Source: STC-113 sp964553745
GTDB taxonomy: Bacteria; Patescibacteriota; Gracilibacteria; BD1-5; UBA2023
Length of the DNA stretch: 64,000 nt
Assembly (NCBI GenBank): GCA_964553745.1
Contig: CAZKLD010000006.1
Coordinates: 47,870 to 111,869 of the forward strand
Reading direction: 5' to 3'
This document shows positions 23,261 through 33,564 of this stretch, piece after piece (the first letter of the stretch is position 1; every line of letters starts with the position of its first letter). Position numbers and translations under genes: made by a program. The notes beneath the pieces were generated by a model. That model was not told the origin of the DNA. It worked only from the letters and a program-made list of their open reading frames with translations, and searched no databases.

Positions 23261-24268
23261 TTATAAATCTATCTTGTAGTAGTCATCCATGCAATAAAGC
23301 GTTACAGGATTGTCTTTTCATGTCAGCTGCTCTAATCAGAGTTTCTCTAACGAGAATTTGTTCGAATCTCCAATCATTTCAAATGTCTTTTCGCTCATTA
23401 TAATCGGCTTATTGTATTTTCTGGTCAGCGTCTGGAGCCTTGAGGCGATATTGACGTTATCTCAGATAACGGTCGCATCCATTCTTTTTTTGGTTCAGAT
23501 CGTTCCCATTATGACTTCTCAGGTATTTATTCAGATTCAGATATTGATCTTGCTTCAGATGGCAGAAACCTGGAATTTCTTGATGAATTCCTGGATCTCC
23601 AATCCGCACATGAGCGCATCGTCCGTATTTTCCTGCTCAAATATTATCATAATTCAATCTCAGAGGAATTTGTCTATGTATCATCATCTTCTGTATACGA
23701 GATCTCAGATTCAGTCGAAGTATATATTCAGGAGAAGAAGCGAACGTTCTGGTGTGAATTTTTCGCTTATCCTCGTGAATCACATGATATCAAGAAACAT
23801 TATGGTGACAACTTTTGAAATACAGTTTCATAATGCTATTTTCTCATATCATCTGAATCATATCTTCTTGTATATGTCTTGGGGGATGAACTTATCGAAG
23901 ACTCATTTGAGGTCGTTATAATCTTTTTTCATAAGATTTCCTTTTATATAGGCTTTCTTGAAAAGAGATTCGACTTTTTTGTTTTCTGTGAATTTGGTAT
24001 TTTTCGGGATATTTATTATGTCCTTGTCCTCTACATAGCTCTTGAAGAACTCCATGAGGTTTTCAAAATCCTTAAGATATCTGTTGTTTGCGATGAGGTA
24101 GAGCGAGACAAGGAGGATGTTTATGAGTATATTGGTGTATAATAAGTAGTGTATGCTTAACTGCTCGACATAAAATAGGATGAAGACAACAAAAAATACA
24201 TTCAATGTAAAGAATGAGAACATTAAGATCTTATTTACAGAATGTATGCTTTTCAGGTTTTGCCTCAT
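23261..24268 (-). CDS. Membrane-bound class III adenylate/guanylate cyclase
   Basis: 335 aa. Two membrane helices within residues 13-58, a short HAMP-like linker, and a class III catalytic domain from about residue 155. Metal-binding aspartates appear in MFLDIMGFTRISEK and in YIDKFLGDGIMIIF; the transition-state motif GDNVNIASRL is also present. The product is probably cAMP (Lys in YIDKF favours ATP) but cGMP cannot be excluded. No cyclic-nucleotide receptor was seen in the window. Confidence 0.9.
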
Positions 24269-24334
24269 TTTTTCCTCCTCAGCGTTTATATTAATATGGG
24301 GAATTATAACCTATATTTTTCATAAAAGCAAGAT

Positions 24335-25300
24335 TTAAGCTTCCTTGTAGAATATTTTAGTCACATACAGATATCAGGCGATGAAGTATATGAAAATGAT
24401 CGCAGTGAATCAGAGGGTAAGAGAAATATCATAAAGGGCATGAACCATTATCGATAAGAAGATTGCAGAAAGAAAAGCTTTCGCATACATGAATCGGGAT
24501 TTATCGTACTCGGACTTAAGGTATCAGCTTACAAATCATTTTGCCACTATTATGCTGCAGATTATGTGCACGAATAAGGAAAATATTCATCTGAAAATTC
24601 AAATTGAAATAGCTTCTCATCCGAATGAGCTCTCCTTGGTGATGCTCCACATGTAAAGGATGTTTTCTACGAATCAGAATCATAATGCGATGAAGGCCGC
24701 CAGAAGGACTCATTTTTTTATAGAGTCAGTAAAATATAGGCTCGATGGCAAAAAAGAGAAGTGTTTGCTGGATTCTTCAAGAAGTCATACAACGATGTAG
24801 TAGAGCGTCACGAGTCAGATTGTATTGAAGACATTTTTTCATATTGAAATCTCACTTCCTACGCTTTTATCGAAAAAAGAAATCTTATTCACTATGAAAT
24901 AAATCACAATGAAAAAAATAGTGAAGAAACATAGGATTATGACGTTTTTCAGGTATGTTTTCCATACCTTCAGGAGCAGATCGAAAAATAGCATTCAGGC
25001 TATGAACATGAAAATTCAGACTGTAATGACAGTTGCAAGAACAGAAACCGATACTCAGACAGGAGCGAATACATTATCTGAAATATATGTAAGGATATTG
25101 AAATTCTCGAGTCAGATCATCTTCATTATTTCCTCAAGATAGAGTACGGGAACTACTGAAATTCATCATGCTATGACTCATGCGATGAATCTCTTTGAAT
25201 GAAGCGGGGTGTCGTCGAGATATGAAAATAGATATGCCCATCATAAGATTGGCAGGAAAGCAAAAATAAGTATTCAGATTACACTAAATATCAAGGACAT
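24335..25300 (-). CDS. PrsW-family intramembrane protease
   Basis: 321 aa, about eight membrane helices. Diagnostic residues of PrsW proteases are visible: LLEESSKHF (Glu-Glu-X-X-Lys), GFGFVENILYM (Phe-X-X-X-Glu-Asn), a His in SLFVHIICS and a His in IMVHALYD. PrsW cleaves membrane-anchored regulators such as anti-sigma factors; no such substrate is adjacent. ATG directly abuts the TAG of the preceding small gene. Confidence 0.85.
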
Positions 25301-25501
25301 CTATTTTGATTTTTTATTTTTAAATATTTCATAGCTTCAGAACTTTATGCTTTCTTTCTTTCAGCTCTTGAAAGCCATGCTGGTAACGAAAATGCTTCAT
25401 CCGATAAACAGAAGAACCAGTCAGACAAGCAGGCTGAGGAGTTCTGGGACTAGAATTATCAGAATTCAGAATAGTGCAAGTACGGCTCAAATCACAGGCA
25501 T
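25301..25501 (-). CDS. Small membrane protein, DUF3096-like
   Basis: 66 aa. N-terminal MPVIGAVLALFGILIILVPELL then a second helix LLVGLVLLFIGGSIFV: this matches the short two-helix DUF3096 pattern. Four glycines are TGA. Its TAG is followed without gap by the ATG of the PrsW gene, so the two are translationally coupled. Function unknown. Confidence 0.65.
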
Positions 25502-25562
25502 ATCAATATTTGTTAGGGTTTATTATTTATGTTCATTATAATTCATTTGCGGCAAAGTAAAT

Positions 25563-26225
25563 TTATTTTTCGAGTTCGTTTCTTACTCTCAATGATACTT
25601 TTGCCTTAGAATTGTCAAAATCCTTAATCTTACTGAATATCTCTTCATTCAAATATTTCGTCTTGGAAATCCTCTGGGATATATCGTTGAGGTAATCAAG
25701 GAATTTCTCGTAGAAGAATCAGCTTATAAAAGCGAAAAACCCATAGAAAAACACGTTCGGCTCTCAAGTTATGTTTCCTCAGAGGGATATCTGGATAAGG
25801 CTTCTTAAGACAAAGTAAGTGACCATTCACGAGATAATGCTCAATACTGGCTGAAGATATACTCATATTTTCCAATCCTCCTTGTATCTTCAGAAAATCA
25901 GATTATTGAGATAAAGATAATCGATGCATGCCTCAGGAGAAGGGAAAAGCTTGTAGTTCTTGGCGATCATCCTGAAACTATCCTCTTTTTTTATCGAATT
26001 GTAGATATTCTGGAGCATGTGTGCGGCTCATCATAAAAGTCACATTCAGATGATGATGTAGAGTATTCAGACTCTTGTTATGAGTGCGATTCAGATAACG
26101 AGGATGGATACGAGGTAGATTCATAGTATCCTGAAACTTGATTTATTGAGTATGGGCTCTTTTCATTCAAGGATTATTCACTCTAGGACTTCAATTGAAT
26201 TTTGGGGCTTCATGATTGATGACAT
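25563..26225 (-). CDS. Membrane protein, unknown function
   Basis: 220 aa with about four membrane helices (two near residues 34-68, two near 125-170) and a cytosolic C-terminus of 45 charged residues. Contains many TGA glycines. Probably upstream member of the operon with the DUF3096-like and PrsW genes (61-base gap). Not recognised. Confidence 0.6.
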
Positions 26226-26295
26226 GCTAAATAATGATATGGATTAATTTGAAAGTCATTTTATCATACTTCTCAATTATGTCCATTTTTTAATG

Positions 26296-26332
26296 AAAAA
26301 TCCTTTTTAGATTGCTAAAAAGGATTTTGTCA
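26296..26332 (-). terminator. Terminator of murA
   Basis: AAAATCCTTTTTAG / CTAAAAAGGATTTT hairpin with four-base loop, followed by T-rich sequence on the minus strand, 15 bases after the murA stop. Confidence 0.8.
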
Positions 26333-26347
26333 ATTATATGTCCGCAA

Positions 26348-27613
26348 TTAATCAGATGTGACTCTTTCTATCTGCACTCATAAATTCTTCATCTTTCATA
26401 TTATATCCTCATATCATCTTTCGATATATTCGACATTCGTTATGAAAGTGTCTCAGGTTGCTATGAGTCAGGCGATTATCATTGCGACTCAAGCTCTTAA
26501 GTCCCAGCTTGAGACTGTAGCTCATTTCAGTTTTGTCTTTCAGAAAATGAGAGCTTCATGAGGATTTAGTATTGCGGGATGTCATTTCATCTTCTCAATT
26601 TCCACAAGGAAATTAAGCCTTCACTCATATATCACTTCTTCAACTTTGCTTATTCATTCGGCCTGGGTCAGAAGCACGCATAATGGGGACTGGAGATCCG
26701 TAGGCAATCATGGGAATACTTTGGTCTGGAATCTTACTGCCTTAAGATTGTCTATGGAATTGTAGACCCTCAATTTATCATCTCCTGTCTGCTCGAATCT
26801 GACTCAAGCTTCTTTGAGCTTGCTCAAGAAGCTCTTAAGATCAAGGATGCAAGCATTCTCTATATCGATATATTCCTTGCTTGTCAAAGCTCAGAGTACC
26901 ATAAAAGTTCAAGCTTCGATGTAGTCGCTGCAGACGCAAAACTCTGCTCAATCATCTAGCTTCTCCACTCAATCGATGATTATTGTATGGTCATAATCCA
27001 GGGTGATTTTAGCTCAGACTGAATTGAAGAATTTTATGAGATTTATGACATGCGGCTCAATTGCGCATAATCTCAAGATTGTCCTTCACGGACGAAGTAC
27101 GCTTGCGATTATAAGATTTTCTGTTGCTGTTACCGAAAACCAATCGATGATGATTTCCTTTTCTCAATCTTCCATTTTTCATGCGATATGCACATTTTCA
27201 GCCATGCTCAGATTCTCATATCCAAGGGATACAAGTCATTTGGTATGTTCGTCTATCGGTCTTTTTCATATATTGCATCAACCGGGGAAGGGTATGTTTA
27301 TCTCTCAGAATCTTTGCAGGATAGGAGGAAGAAGGAATATTCAAACCCTGATCTTATTGATGAGCTCTCTGTTGAAATTATCAAGATTCATATTCGTGCT
27401 ATCCATCTTGAGGGTATTTCACTGAAAATCGATTTCGACTCAAAGGGTCTTGATTATATCGAGAAAAGTCATAACATCGCCTATTCTCGGCACATTTGAG
27501 ATAGTCACCTTATTAAGGAGCAATCATGCCGCGATTATAGGCAGACTAGCATTTTTGGATCAGCTTATGGATACTGTTCATGACAATTTCTGTCATCCGG
27601 AAACTTTCAGCAT
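26348..27613 (-). CDS. murA: UDP-N-acetylglucosamine 1-carboxyvinyltransferase MurA
   Basis: 421 aa. First committed step of peptidoglycan synthesis: transfers enolpyruvate from PEP to UDP-GlcNAc. Seen: VSISGSKNASLPIIAA near residue 16 (the KN that binds UDP-GlcNAc), the catalytic loop PGGCNIGKRPIDEH with Cys at residue 113 (the fosfomycin target), LPTDLQSPLCVLLTQA, and the C-terminal SSWDLRAG... GDTFITNVEYIERYED. With mraY and mltG here it shows a peptidoglycan cell wall. Confidence 0.95.
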
Positions 27614-27879
27614 ATTATATTGTAAAAAATTTAACCCGCTCAGCGTATCCGAAAATTTAAAAACTGCAAATTATTTAGCGGATTTGACAAAAAATCAAAA
27701 AGGCGGATAAACATTCAAAAAAAGCATAATGAAATGCCTCTTAAATCATAAAAATATGAATTTTAAACCAATGCAAAAAATATTTCCGAAAAGCCGTGAG
27801 GCTCTTTTTTATGCCATTTTTACTTGCTAAATCAGATTTTTTAAATACAATGCCGGCATTATAATTTTTATTAAATGCA

Positions 27880-29358
27880 ATGATCGTAAAAACAAGAGCC
27901 GCTCCATCACCGACTTGATTCGTACACTTATGAAATCTACGTACTTTGTTGTATGATTATCTCTTCGCAAAGAAATACGATTGAATTTTTTTGGTGAGGG
28001 TTGAGGATACCGATCAGGGCCGTCTTGTTGAGGGAAGCATCGATGCGCTTATCAAGACTTTTCAGAAGACATGAATAATGCCTGACGAAGGACCTGCGCC
28101 GTTCAAGGATATGTGAAATTGACCATATTATCAATCGCAAAGATTGGATATCTATAAAAAGTACATAGATAAGCTGGTAGAAGATGGTACAGCTTACTAT
28201 TGCTTCTGTACGCAAGATAGGCTTGCTCAAGTGAGAAAAGAGCAGGAAGAGCTGAAATTGCCCACAAAGTATGATGAGCATTGCAGGAATTTGCCTTTAG
28301 AGGAATCAAAAAAGAGAGTAGAGGATTGAGAAGCATATGTCATAAGGCTCAAAGTCCCGAAATGAGAAAAGCTCATTTTCAATGATCTGGTAAAATGAAA
28401 GATAGAATTCAATACATCTGAAACTGATGATTTCGTGCTTATGAAATCAGACTGATTCCCGACTTACCATTGAGCGGTTGTCATAGACGATTATGAGATG
28501 AAAGTAACGCATGCATTCAGATGAGAGGAATGGCTTCCATCGATGCCAAAGCAAATTCTGACCGCAAGAGCGCTTGGAATCGAGCTTCCAGAGTATGCGC
28601 ACATGCCGAATATATTATGAATGGACCGTAAAAAATTATCAAAAAGAACCTGAGATGTAGCAGTGGAGAATTATTTCAGGAAATGATACCTTGTAGATGC
28701 GATGATAAATTACCTTGCATTTCTTGGATGGAATCCTAAAACAACCGAAGAAATCTTCACTCTCGAAGAGCTGATTGAAAAATTCGACATTAAGGATGTT
28801 CATAAGGCTTGAGCTGTATTTGATGTTGAGAAGCTGAATTGGATGAATTCCCAATACATAATAAAGAAAACTCCAGAAGAAATCTATGGATTGCTGACAG
28901 AATGGATGTCTGAATATGAGAATGCCTTCCTGAATGAAGTATTTCTGAAATTTCCGAAAGAATACAATCTCAAAATCATAAAAGAACTACAGACCAGGCT
29001 CAAGAAATTCGATGAATTCATGGAATTGACGACTTTCTTCTACTGAGAAGCTAAGCTCAATCATGATTTGCTCATAAATGAAAAGATGTGATTGACATCT
29101 CTTGAAATCAGCAAGGATTCGCTCGAATTGGCAGACGAGATACTAGGAAACCTAGTTTCCGGAGATCCGGAATCTGTTAAGGCAGCTTTCCTGGATGCCA
29201 TCAAAACAAAATGACTAAAAAACGGACAAGTTCTTTGGCCGGTTCGCGTAGCACTCTCGGGTGAACAATTCTCCCCTGGTGCATTTGAATTAATTGCAAT
29301 ACTTTGAATAGAAAAGTCAAGAGAAAGAATAAGCAAATTACTTGTAAGTCTTAAATAA
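27880..29358 (+). CDS. gltX: Glutamyl-tRNA synthetase
   Basis: 492 aa class I synthetase. The HIGH motif is HLGN in PSPTGFVHLGNLRTLL near residue 17, VRVEDTDQGRLV follows, and the KMSKS equivalent is DRKKLSKR near residue 249. A C-terminal anticodon-binding domain of usual length ends the protein. Could be discriminating or non-discriminating; gatCAB is not in the window. Confidence 0.95.
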
Positions 29359-29397
29359 TTAGTGTATACTTGAAACTGTAAAATATAATCCACACCT

Positions 29398-29754
29398 ATG
29401 AATTACCTGATATTAAAAAGCATAATAGAAGCGACAGTCATGAATTTCAGATGCAAAGAATGTTCTTCGACTATAGCGGACGGGAATATAAATATGTTGG
29501 GAATGGCTTGAAATAGCATAAATATGGAAGTTAATTGTCCGAATTGCAAGACACAGTGAATCGTGAAAGCTGAAATCGGTTTCATGAACCAGAATTGAAC
29601 TCCTGAAGTTCTGAACAATCTGAAAAATACAATGCAGAATATAAGGGAATGATGAGAGCAGCTTAATGTAGAATCTATAAAAGATTCGGATATCATGAAT
29701 ATAAGAGAAAATCTCAAAAAATGCTCTTCAGTGGAAGATTTATTTAAACTTTAA
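29398..29754 (+). CDS. Zinc-ribbon-like small protein
   Basis: 118 aa. One Cys pair at CKEC (residues 19-22) and another at CPNC (residues 45-48) form a probable zinc ribbon; the rest is helical and charged. It sits 39 bases after gltX and 6 bases before a membrane coiled-coil gene. Function unknown. Confidence 0.65.
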
Positions 29755-29760
29755 AAGACT

Positions 29761-30195
29761 ATGATGAAATTCCTCATAAAATTCGTATCCAGCTTGATCA
29801 TAATCATTACATTATACCTGCTCTGAGTTTTCCTTTTGCCTAAAACACTGGTTGACGAATACGGCGTGAAGTTTTGAACATACGAGTTGAACGAATCGAT
29901 ATTGGATCTGAAGAAGAATGCCGATAATTTCTGAAGCGGTGCAAGCGATATAACCGATAGCATGCTTCAGATAAAACAATCCCAGGAATTGATCGATAAT
30001 ACGCGCAAGACTATCAAAGATACAAACGATTCAATCAAGAAAACTCAAGAGACAATCGAAGAGAAAATAGACCAGACCAATAAAGTCATCGATTCCACAA
30101 AGAAAGTCATTGACTCTACAAGCAAGCTTAAAGAAGATATAAGCACTTTGACTACAATGTCTTGAAGCTCTGATTCTGGGGCATCAAACGAATAG
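29761..30195 (+). CDS. Membrane-anchored coiled-coil protein
   Basis: 144 aa. One N-terminal membrane helix (residues 4-25) and then about 90 residues of regular heptads rich in Asp, Lys, Ser and Thr with repeated TKKVIDST-type units, ending in a Ser/Gly tail. Could be a periplasmic spacer or scaffold. Cotranscribed with the zinc-ribbon gene and followed by a terminator. Confidence 0.65.
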
Positions 30196-30219
30196 GTGCC
30201 AATTATTATGATATTATAG

Positions 30220-30250
30220 CAGCAAGCCTCTTTTGAGGCTTGCTTTCTTC
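30220..30250 (+). terminator. Terminator
   Basis: AGCAAGCCTC / GAGGCTTGCT perfect 10-bp stem with TTTT loop, followed by TTCTTCTTT. Confidence 0.8.
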
Positions 30251-30333
30251 TTTGTGGCGGATATTGTTGCCAAGGCTTGAATATGCAGTCTTTCAAGGGT
30301 AAATCTACAAAATTTGCAATATGGTGAAATTGT

Positions 30334-30341
30334 GCTAAAAT
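30334..30341 (+). promoter_or_regulatory. Possible extended -10 TGTGCTAAAAT
   Basis: TGTGCTAAAAT lies 32 bases before the ATG at 30373, right after a terminator, where a new promoter is expected. It matches the GCTAAAAT word found before other native genes. Confidence 0.4.
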
Positions 30342-30372
30342 ACAAAAACTTATTTTTTAAAATCTCACCAAA

Positions 30373-31089
30373 ATGGATACGCCGAACACAACAGAACACG
30401 TACCTTCAAAAGATTTTCTAAAAGCCAGAGTAATCTATGACAAGCTTCAGGAAGATGAGAAAAGGATATTTGAAGAAGAAATCGGAAAACAGAAACCTGC
30501 ACTGAAACTAAGCGAAAAGCTGAGAACGATATTTGAAACAACTAGGACCAGCATCTCGAATGCCCTTAAGAAAAGCAAGCTGACAAAAGTGAAGATCGAC
30601 CAGAAAACCTTTCCTGAACAATTATTGGACTGAGAGATCGATTCGACCGTGCCCGTATACCTGACGATAACAAGCATCCAAGAGGCAGAAGATGAAGTCA
30701 GGATTCAGATAGATGAGCTTGCAGAGAAAATCTCCAAGGAATTTAAGATTGATAAATTAGCTTTCTTTGACTTGTTCTTTGAATTCTTTGTATATTTTCA
30801 TTATTATGTATTGTCCAATGAGCCTGAGGATTTCGGCGGATTCGTTCCGAAGTGATATGAGCATAGGGATTTCTGAGAAGTTACCAATTCATTTTCACAC
30901 CTTATGTTCAAATGAGTTTCTTATGAAGAACTTGAACGCACAAGAGAAAAACTCCTAAAAATATTCTCTGAGCAATTCCCGCATAGAGATGCTTCCAGAA
31001 TCCTGACTTTCATCTCAAAATCCAGCTTCGTAGAATCTATCGTATGATTCAGGAGTGTGATTCTGGATGCGAATAGAAATATGAATTAA
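30373..31089 (+). CDS. Hypothetical protein (238 aa)
   Basis: Soluble, Glu/Lys-rich protein starting MDTPNTTEHV; three in-frame TGA codons. The central part is amphipathic helix, followed by an aromatic stretch (AFFDLFFEFFVYFHYYV) near residues 132-150 that could be buried core or a membrane contact. Start of a probable two-gene unit with mltG (14-base gap). Not recognised. Confidence 0.6.
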
Positions 31090-31103
31090 CCAAATTAATT
31101 ATT

Positions 31104-32084
31104 ATGAAGAAGTTATTGCTGATAATTCTGCTAATCGGAGCTCTTGGATATTATTCAATCATCAATGTTTGAGATACAACCGTGACGAAAGGGAAATATA
31201 CTATAGAGAAAAATGACACCTTAACGCAGTTACCTCAGCGGTTGAATATTGAAGTTAACCCTACTTTATATAAAATCTGGCTCAAGATACGTGCGCCAGA
31301 TATAAAGCTTCTGGCTTGAACTTATGAGATAAAAGATGATTCTACATTATCAGATGTCCTGAGTGTAGGGCTCAAAAAACCCGTTGCACTAGATAGGGAA
31401 ATTATGATCTTGCCTTGATGGAATATTTTTGATATCGATGAAATGCTTGCTGAAAAATGAATTATCAAAACATGAGAGCTTATCTCTTATTCAAATGAAT
31501 TCCCGAATAGCATGAGGACAAGATACCCGTTCCTGAAGAATGCTGTTTCGCTCGAATGATTCATCTACCCTGAGACATATAGGATTGCTTTGGATGCCAA
31601 GTTGGAGGATGTGGTATGAATCGCGCTAGATACTTTTGAGAGCAGGGTTTATAAGGATTTTTTGAATGCAAGACTTGTATGAGTGGATTTCTATGATACC
31701 ATGATTATGGCTTCGATAGTAGAAAGAGAGGAAAGGAACCCTAAGAACAAGCCGATAGTAGCATGAATATTGTCAAAAAGGCTAGAGCAGGGGATTGCTT
31801 TATGAGCAGATGCAACCGTGTGCTATGCATATGAGAAGACATTTAAGGAGTGTACTCCAGAATTCATCTCTGAGAAAATTTATATTAAATCAAAATATAA
31901 TACTAGAAATAAGATATGACTTCCGCCAACTCCTATATCAAATTTATCAGAGGATACTTTTAAAGCGGCATTCACACCTGAATGATCACCTTACTATTAT
32001 TATCTTCATGATAATTCTTGATGAATCCATTACTGAGTAACACTTCAGGATCATACAAGGAATGTCAATCTTTATCTGAGATAA
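31104..32084 (+). CDS. mltG: Endolytic transglycosylase MltG (YceG-like)
   Basis: 326 aa. One N-terminal membrane helix, a LysM-like region (YTIEKNDTLTQLPQRLN), then the YceG domain with SLEGFIYPETYRI, the catalytic Glu in MASIVEREERN, and IGLPPTPISN near the C-terminus. MltG cuts nascent glycan strands and sets their length. A terminator follows. Confidence 0.93.
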
Positions 32085-32088
32085 ATAT

Positions 32089-32127
32089 GAAAAACCGCAG
32101 CCCAAGGGGCTACGGTTTTCTTTTTTC
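32089..32127 (+). terminator. Terminator of mltG
   Basis: AAAACCG-AGCCC / GGGCT-CGGTTTT hairpin followed by CTTTTTT, 5 bases after the mltG stop. Native sequence ends here and island 1 begins. Confidence 0.85.
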
Positions 32128-32150
32128 CTGATGAGGACAACTGTGGCGCA

Positions 32151-32546
32151 TCACTCATCTTGGAGGTCAAAGGATTGTCCTGGTCCTTCTTTCATGAGAA
32201 CGACAACTTTTCTGGGGTCATGGCCGAGTGCCTCATACATCATGTATTTCGTCACTTCTACCAGGACTTCAGTCGATCCTATCGTCACGAGTCTTGAGAC
32301 AAAAGGGTTTCTCCTCCTGGTTTCAATATATTCCCGAACCAGAAGTACGAGCTCCATCTTTTCTTGCAGCCTCTCCAATGTAACGGGGGCCTGTTTGTTG
32401 ACACGGATATCTTCTCTCAACAGAAGTTCCTGGATCTTCACATCCTGAATGTTGAGTTCGATGGCGGCTATCGCAGTGTCCAGTGAAAGCCTCAATATGA
32501 TGGCGGAGATCAGGGTGAAAAGTGCTATTTTCAGAAATCTTTTCAT
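32151..32546 (-). CDS. Island 1: secreted hypothetical protein, standard-code gene ending in UGA
   Basis: 131 aa. N-terminal hydrophobic segment (residues 5-28) reads as a signal or anchor; the rest is a helical, charged domain. No internal TGA, glycines use GGN codons, G+C is visibly higher than in neighbours, and a GGGAG ribosome binding site stands 8 bases before ATG. The stop is TGA; with UGA = Gly the frame would run on into the antisense of mltG. The gene therefore belongs to a standard-code genome. Function unknown. Confidence 0.7.
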   Translation of the reverse strand: MKRFLKIALFTLISAIILRLSLDTAIAAIELNIQDVKIQELLLREDIRVNKQAPVTLERLQEKMELVLLVREYIETRRRNPFVSRLVTIGSTEVLVEVTKYMMYEALGHDPRKVVVLMKEGPGQSFDLQDE

Positions 32547-32609
32547 GACAGTATCTCCCTTTGTTTGTCTTTGTTTGAATTTGTCAATTATTTATAATGA
32601 AAATTCATA

Positions 32610-33110
32610 TTAAGTCAAATTATTAAGGATTCATTTTGCCCATGCTTTAGCTTTTTCAATTTGGATTTCTGTGTCGATCTTCATCGGTTCCCTGAAATCG
32701 GTTTCTCAGATAATCTCATTTCAGGCTAGTTCCTCCCTCATCTTATATAGAGCCTTACTTATACTAGGAGATCAATGGCAGCAGAATATTGCCATCTTCC
32801 TGTTTTTCAATGGAAATTTTGTAAGAAGTGATAATACCGGTGCACATGCTTTTCAGGCCCATATAGGAGTTCAAATTATTATTAATCCGTATTCATTCAA
32901 ATTGCTTTTCAGCGGTTTTATTTCAGGAAGTTTGTTTAAGAGAATCATCCTTATCCATGATACATATTGCATGAAACTCTCAGGCTTATCTAGTTGCTGT
33001 GCTGTTTCAATTGCTTCCATTTCTGCCTTAAGTTCGCTTCAGATGACTTCAGAAATCATCTTGGTATTTCAATCAAGCGAATAATATATGATAATGGCAT
33101 TCATGATCAT
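32610..33110 (-). CDS. Flavodoxin-like protein
   Basis: 166 aa, native (at least nine TGA glycines, TAA stop). The phosphate loop is YYSLDGNTKM near residue 10, followed by the flavodoxin core: IIIGTPIWAGKACAPVLSLL near 87-106, and KMAIFCCHGSP near 119. Residues around Trp-Ala-Gly would stack on FMN. Electron carrier or FMN-dependent quinone-type reductase; partner unknown. Lies between two standard-code islands. Starts at 33110 or at the second Met (33104). Confidence 0.85.
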
Positions 33111-33128
33111 TTGTTAAAAATATGATAT

Positions 33129-33177
33129 AAGATCGGATTATCAGATTATAACATGTTCTTGATAACCGGTCTTTTTG
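33129..33177 (-). terminator. Imperfect terminator hairpin of the DUF378 gene
   Basis: AGACCGGTTATCAAGA and TCTGATAATCCGATCT pair with two mismatches across the end of the DUF378 gene; T-rich sequence follows on the minus strand before the flavodoxin start. Confidence 0.5.
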
Positions 33178-33358
33178 GGAAGAAGATAAGATATATTCAT
33201 CATGCTCATACCAGAATGTATATTATCCTTGATATTACTGACATCGGTCAGAAAATATACGCAACTAAATCTAAACCGAATATTCAAACCAATAACCAGT
33301 TCACTGCTCATATTAATACTAATACGAATGATATGGTATAGAAAGTTCAAGCGTTCAT
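33146..33358 (-). CDS. DUF378 small membrane protein
   Basis: 70 aa, visible only with UGA = Gly. Two helices: SFVLVLIGAVNWLLVGIFGL then IIYILVGAGGIYLIFF. The GA-NWLLVG-FGLDLV pattern is the DUF378 hallmark. Function of the family is unknown. Native gene wedged between islands 1 and 2. Confidence 0.8.
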
Positions 33359-33503
33359 AATCTGTTTTGTTAAATGATAAAGTTTGCTCCTTGTAAGTAA
33401 GGCTTATCAGGCCTTATCTTAATATAATATCTTTTTTCCTATAAAGTAAATACACGAGCAGTGATAAAATGGTGATGTTATGGTGAATTCGGATTTAAAA
33501 CGG

Positions 33504-33538
33504 AAAAATCCCCGTCCGAACTCGGACGGGGATTTTTG
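33504..33538 (-). terminator. Terminator of the chemoreceptor gene
   Basis: AAAAATCCCCGTCCGA / TCGGACGGGGATTTTT, a G+C-rich perfect stem, 27 bases after the chemoreceptor stop. Its G+C content matches the island, not the native DNA. Confidence 0.85.
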
Positions 33539-33564
33539 GTATTTCCTCCTTTACATGTTTTTGT

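Noticed and set aside
32582..32587. TTGACA upstream of the island 1 gene as a -35 box
   Set aside because: No acceptable -10 element follows at the right distance.
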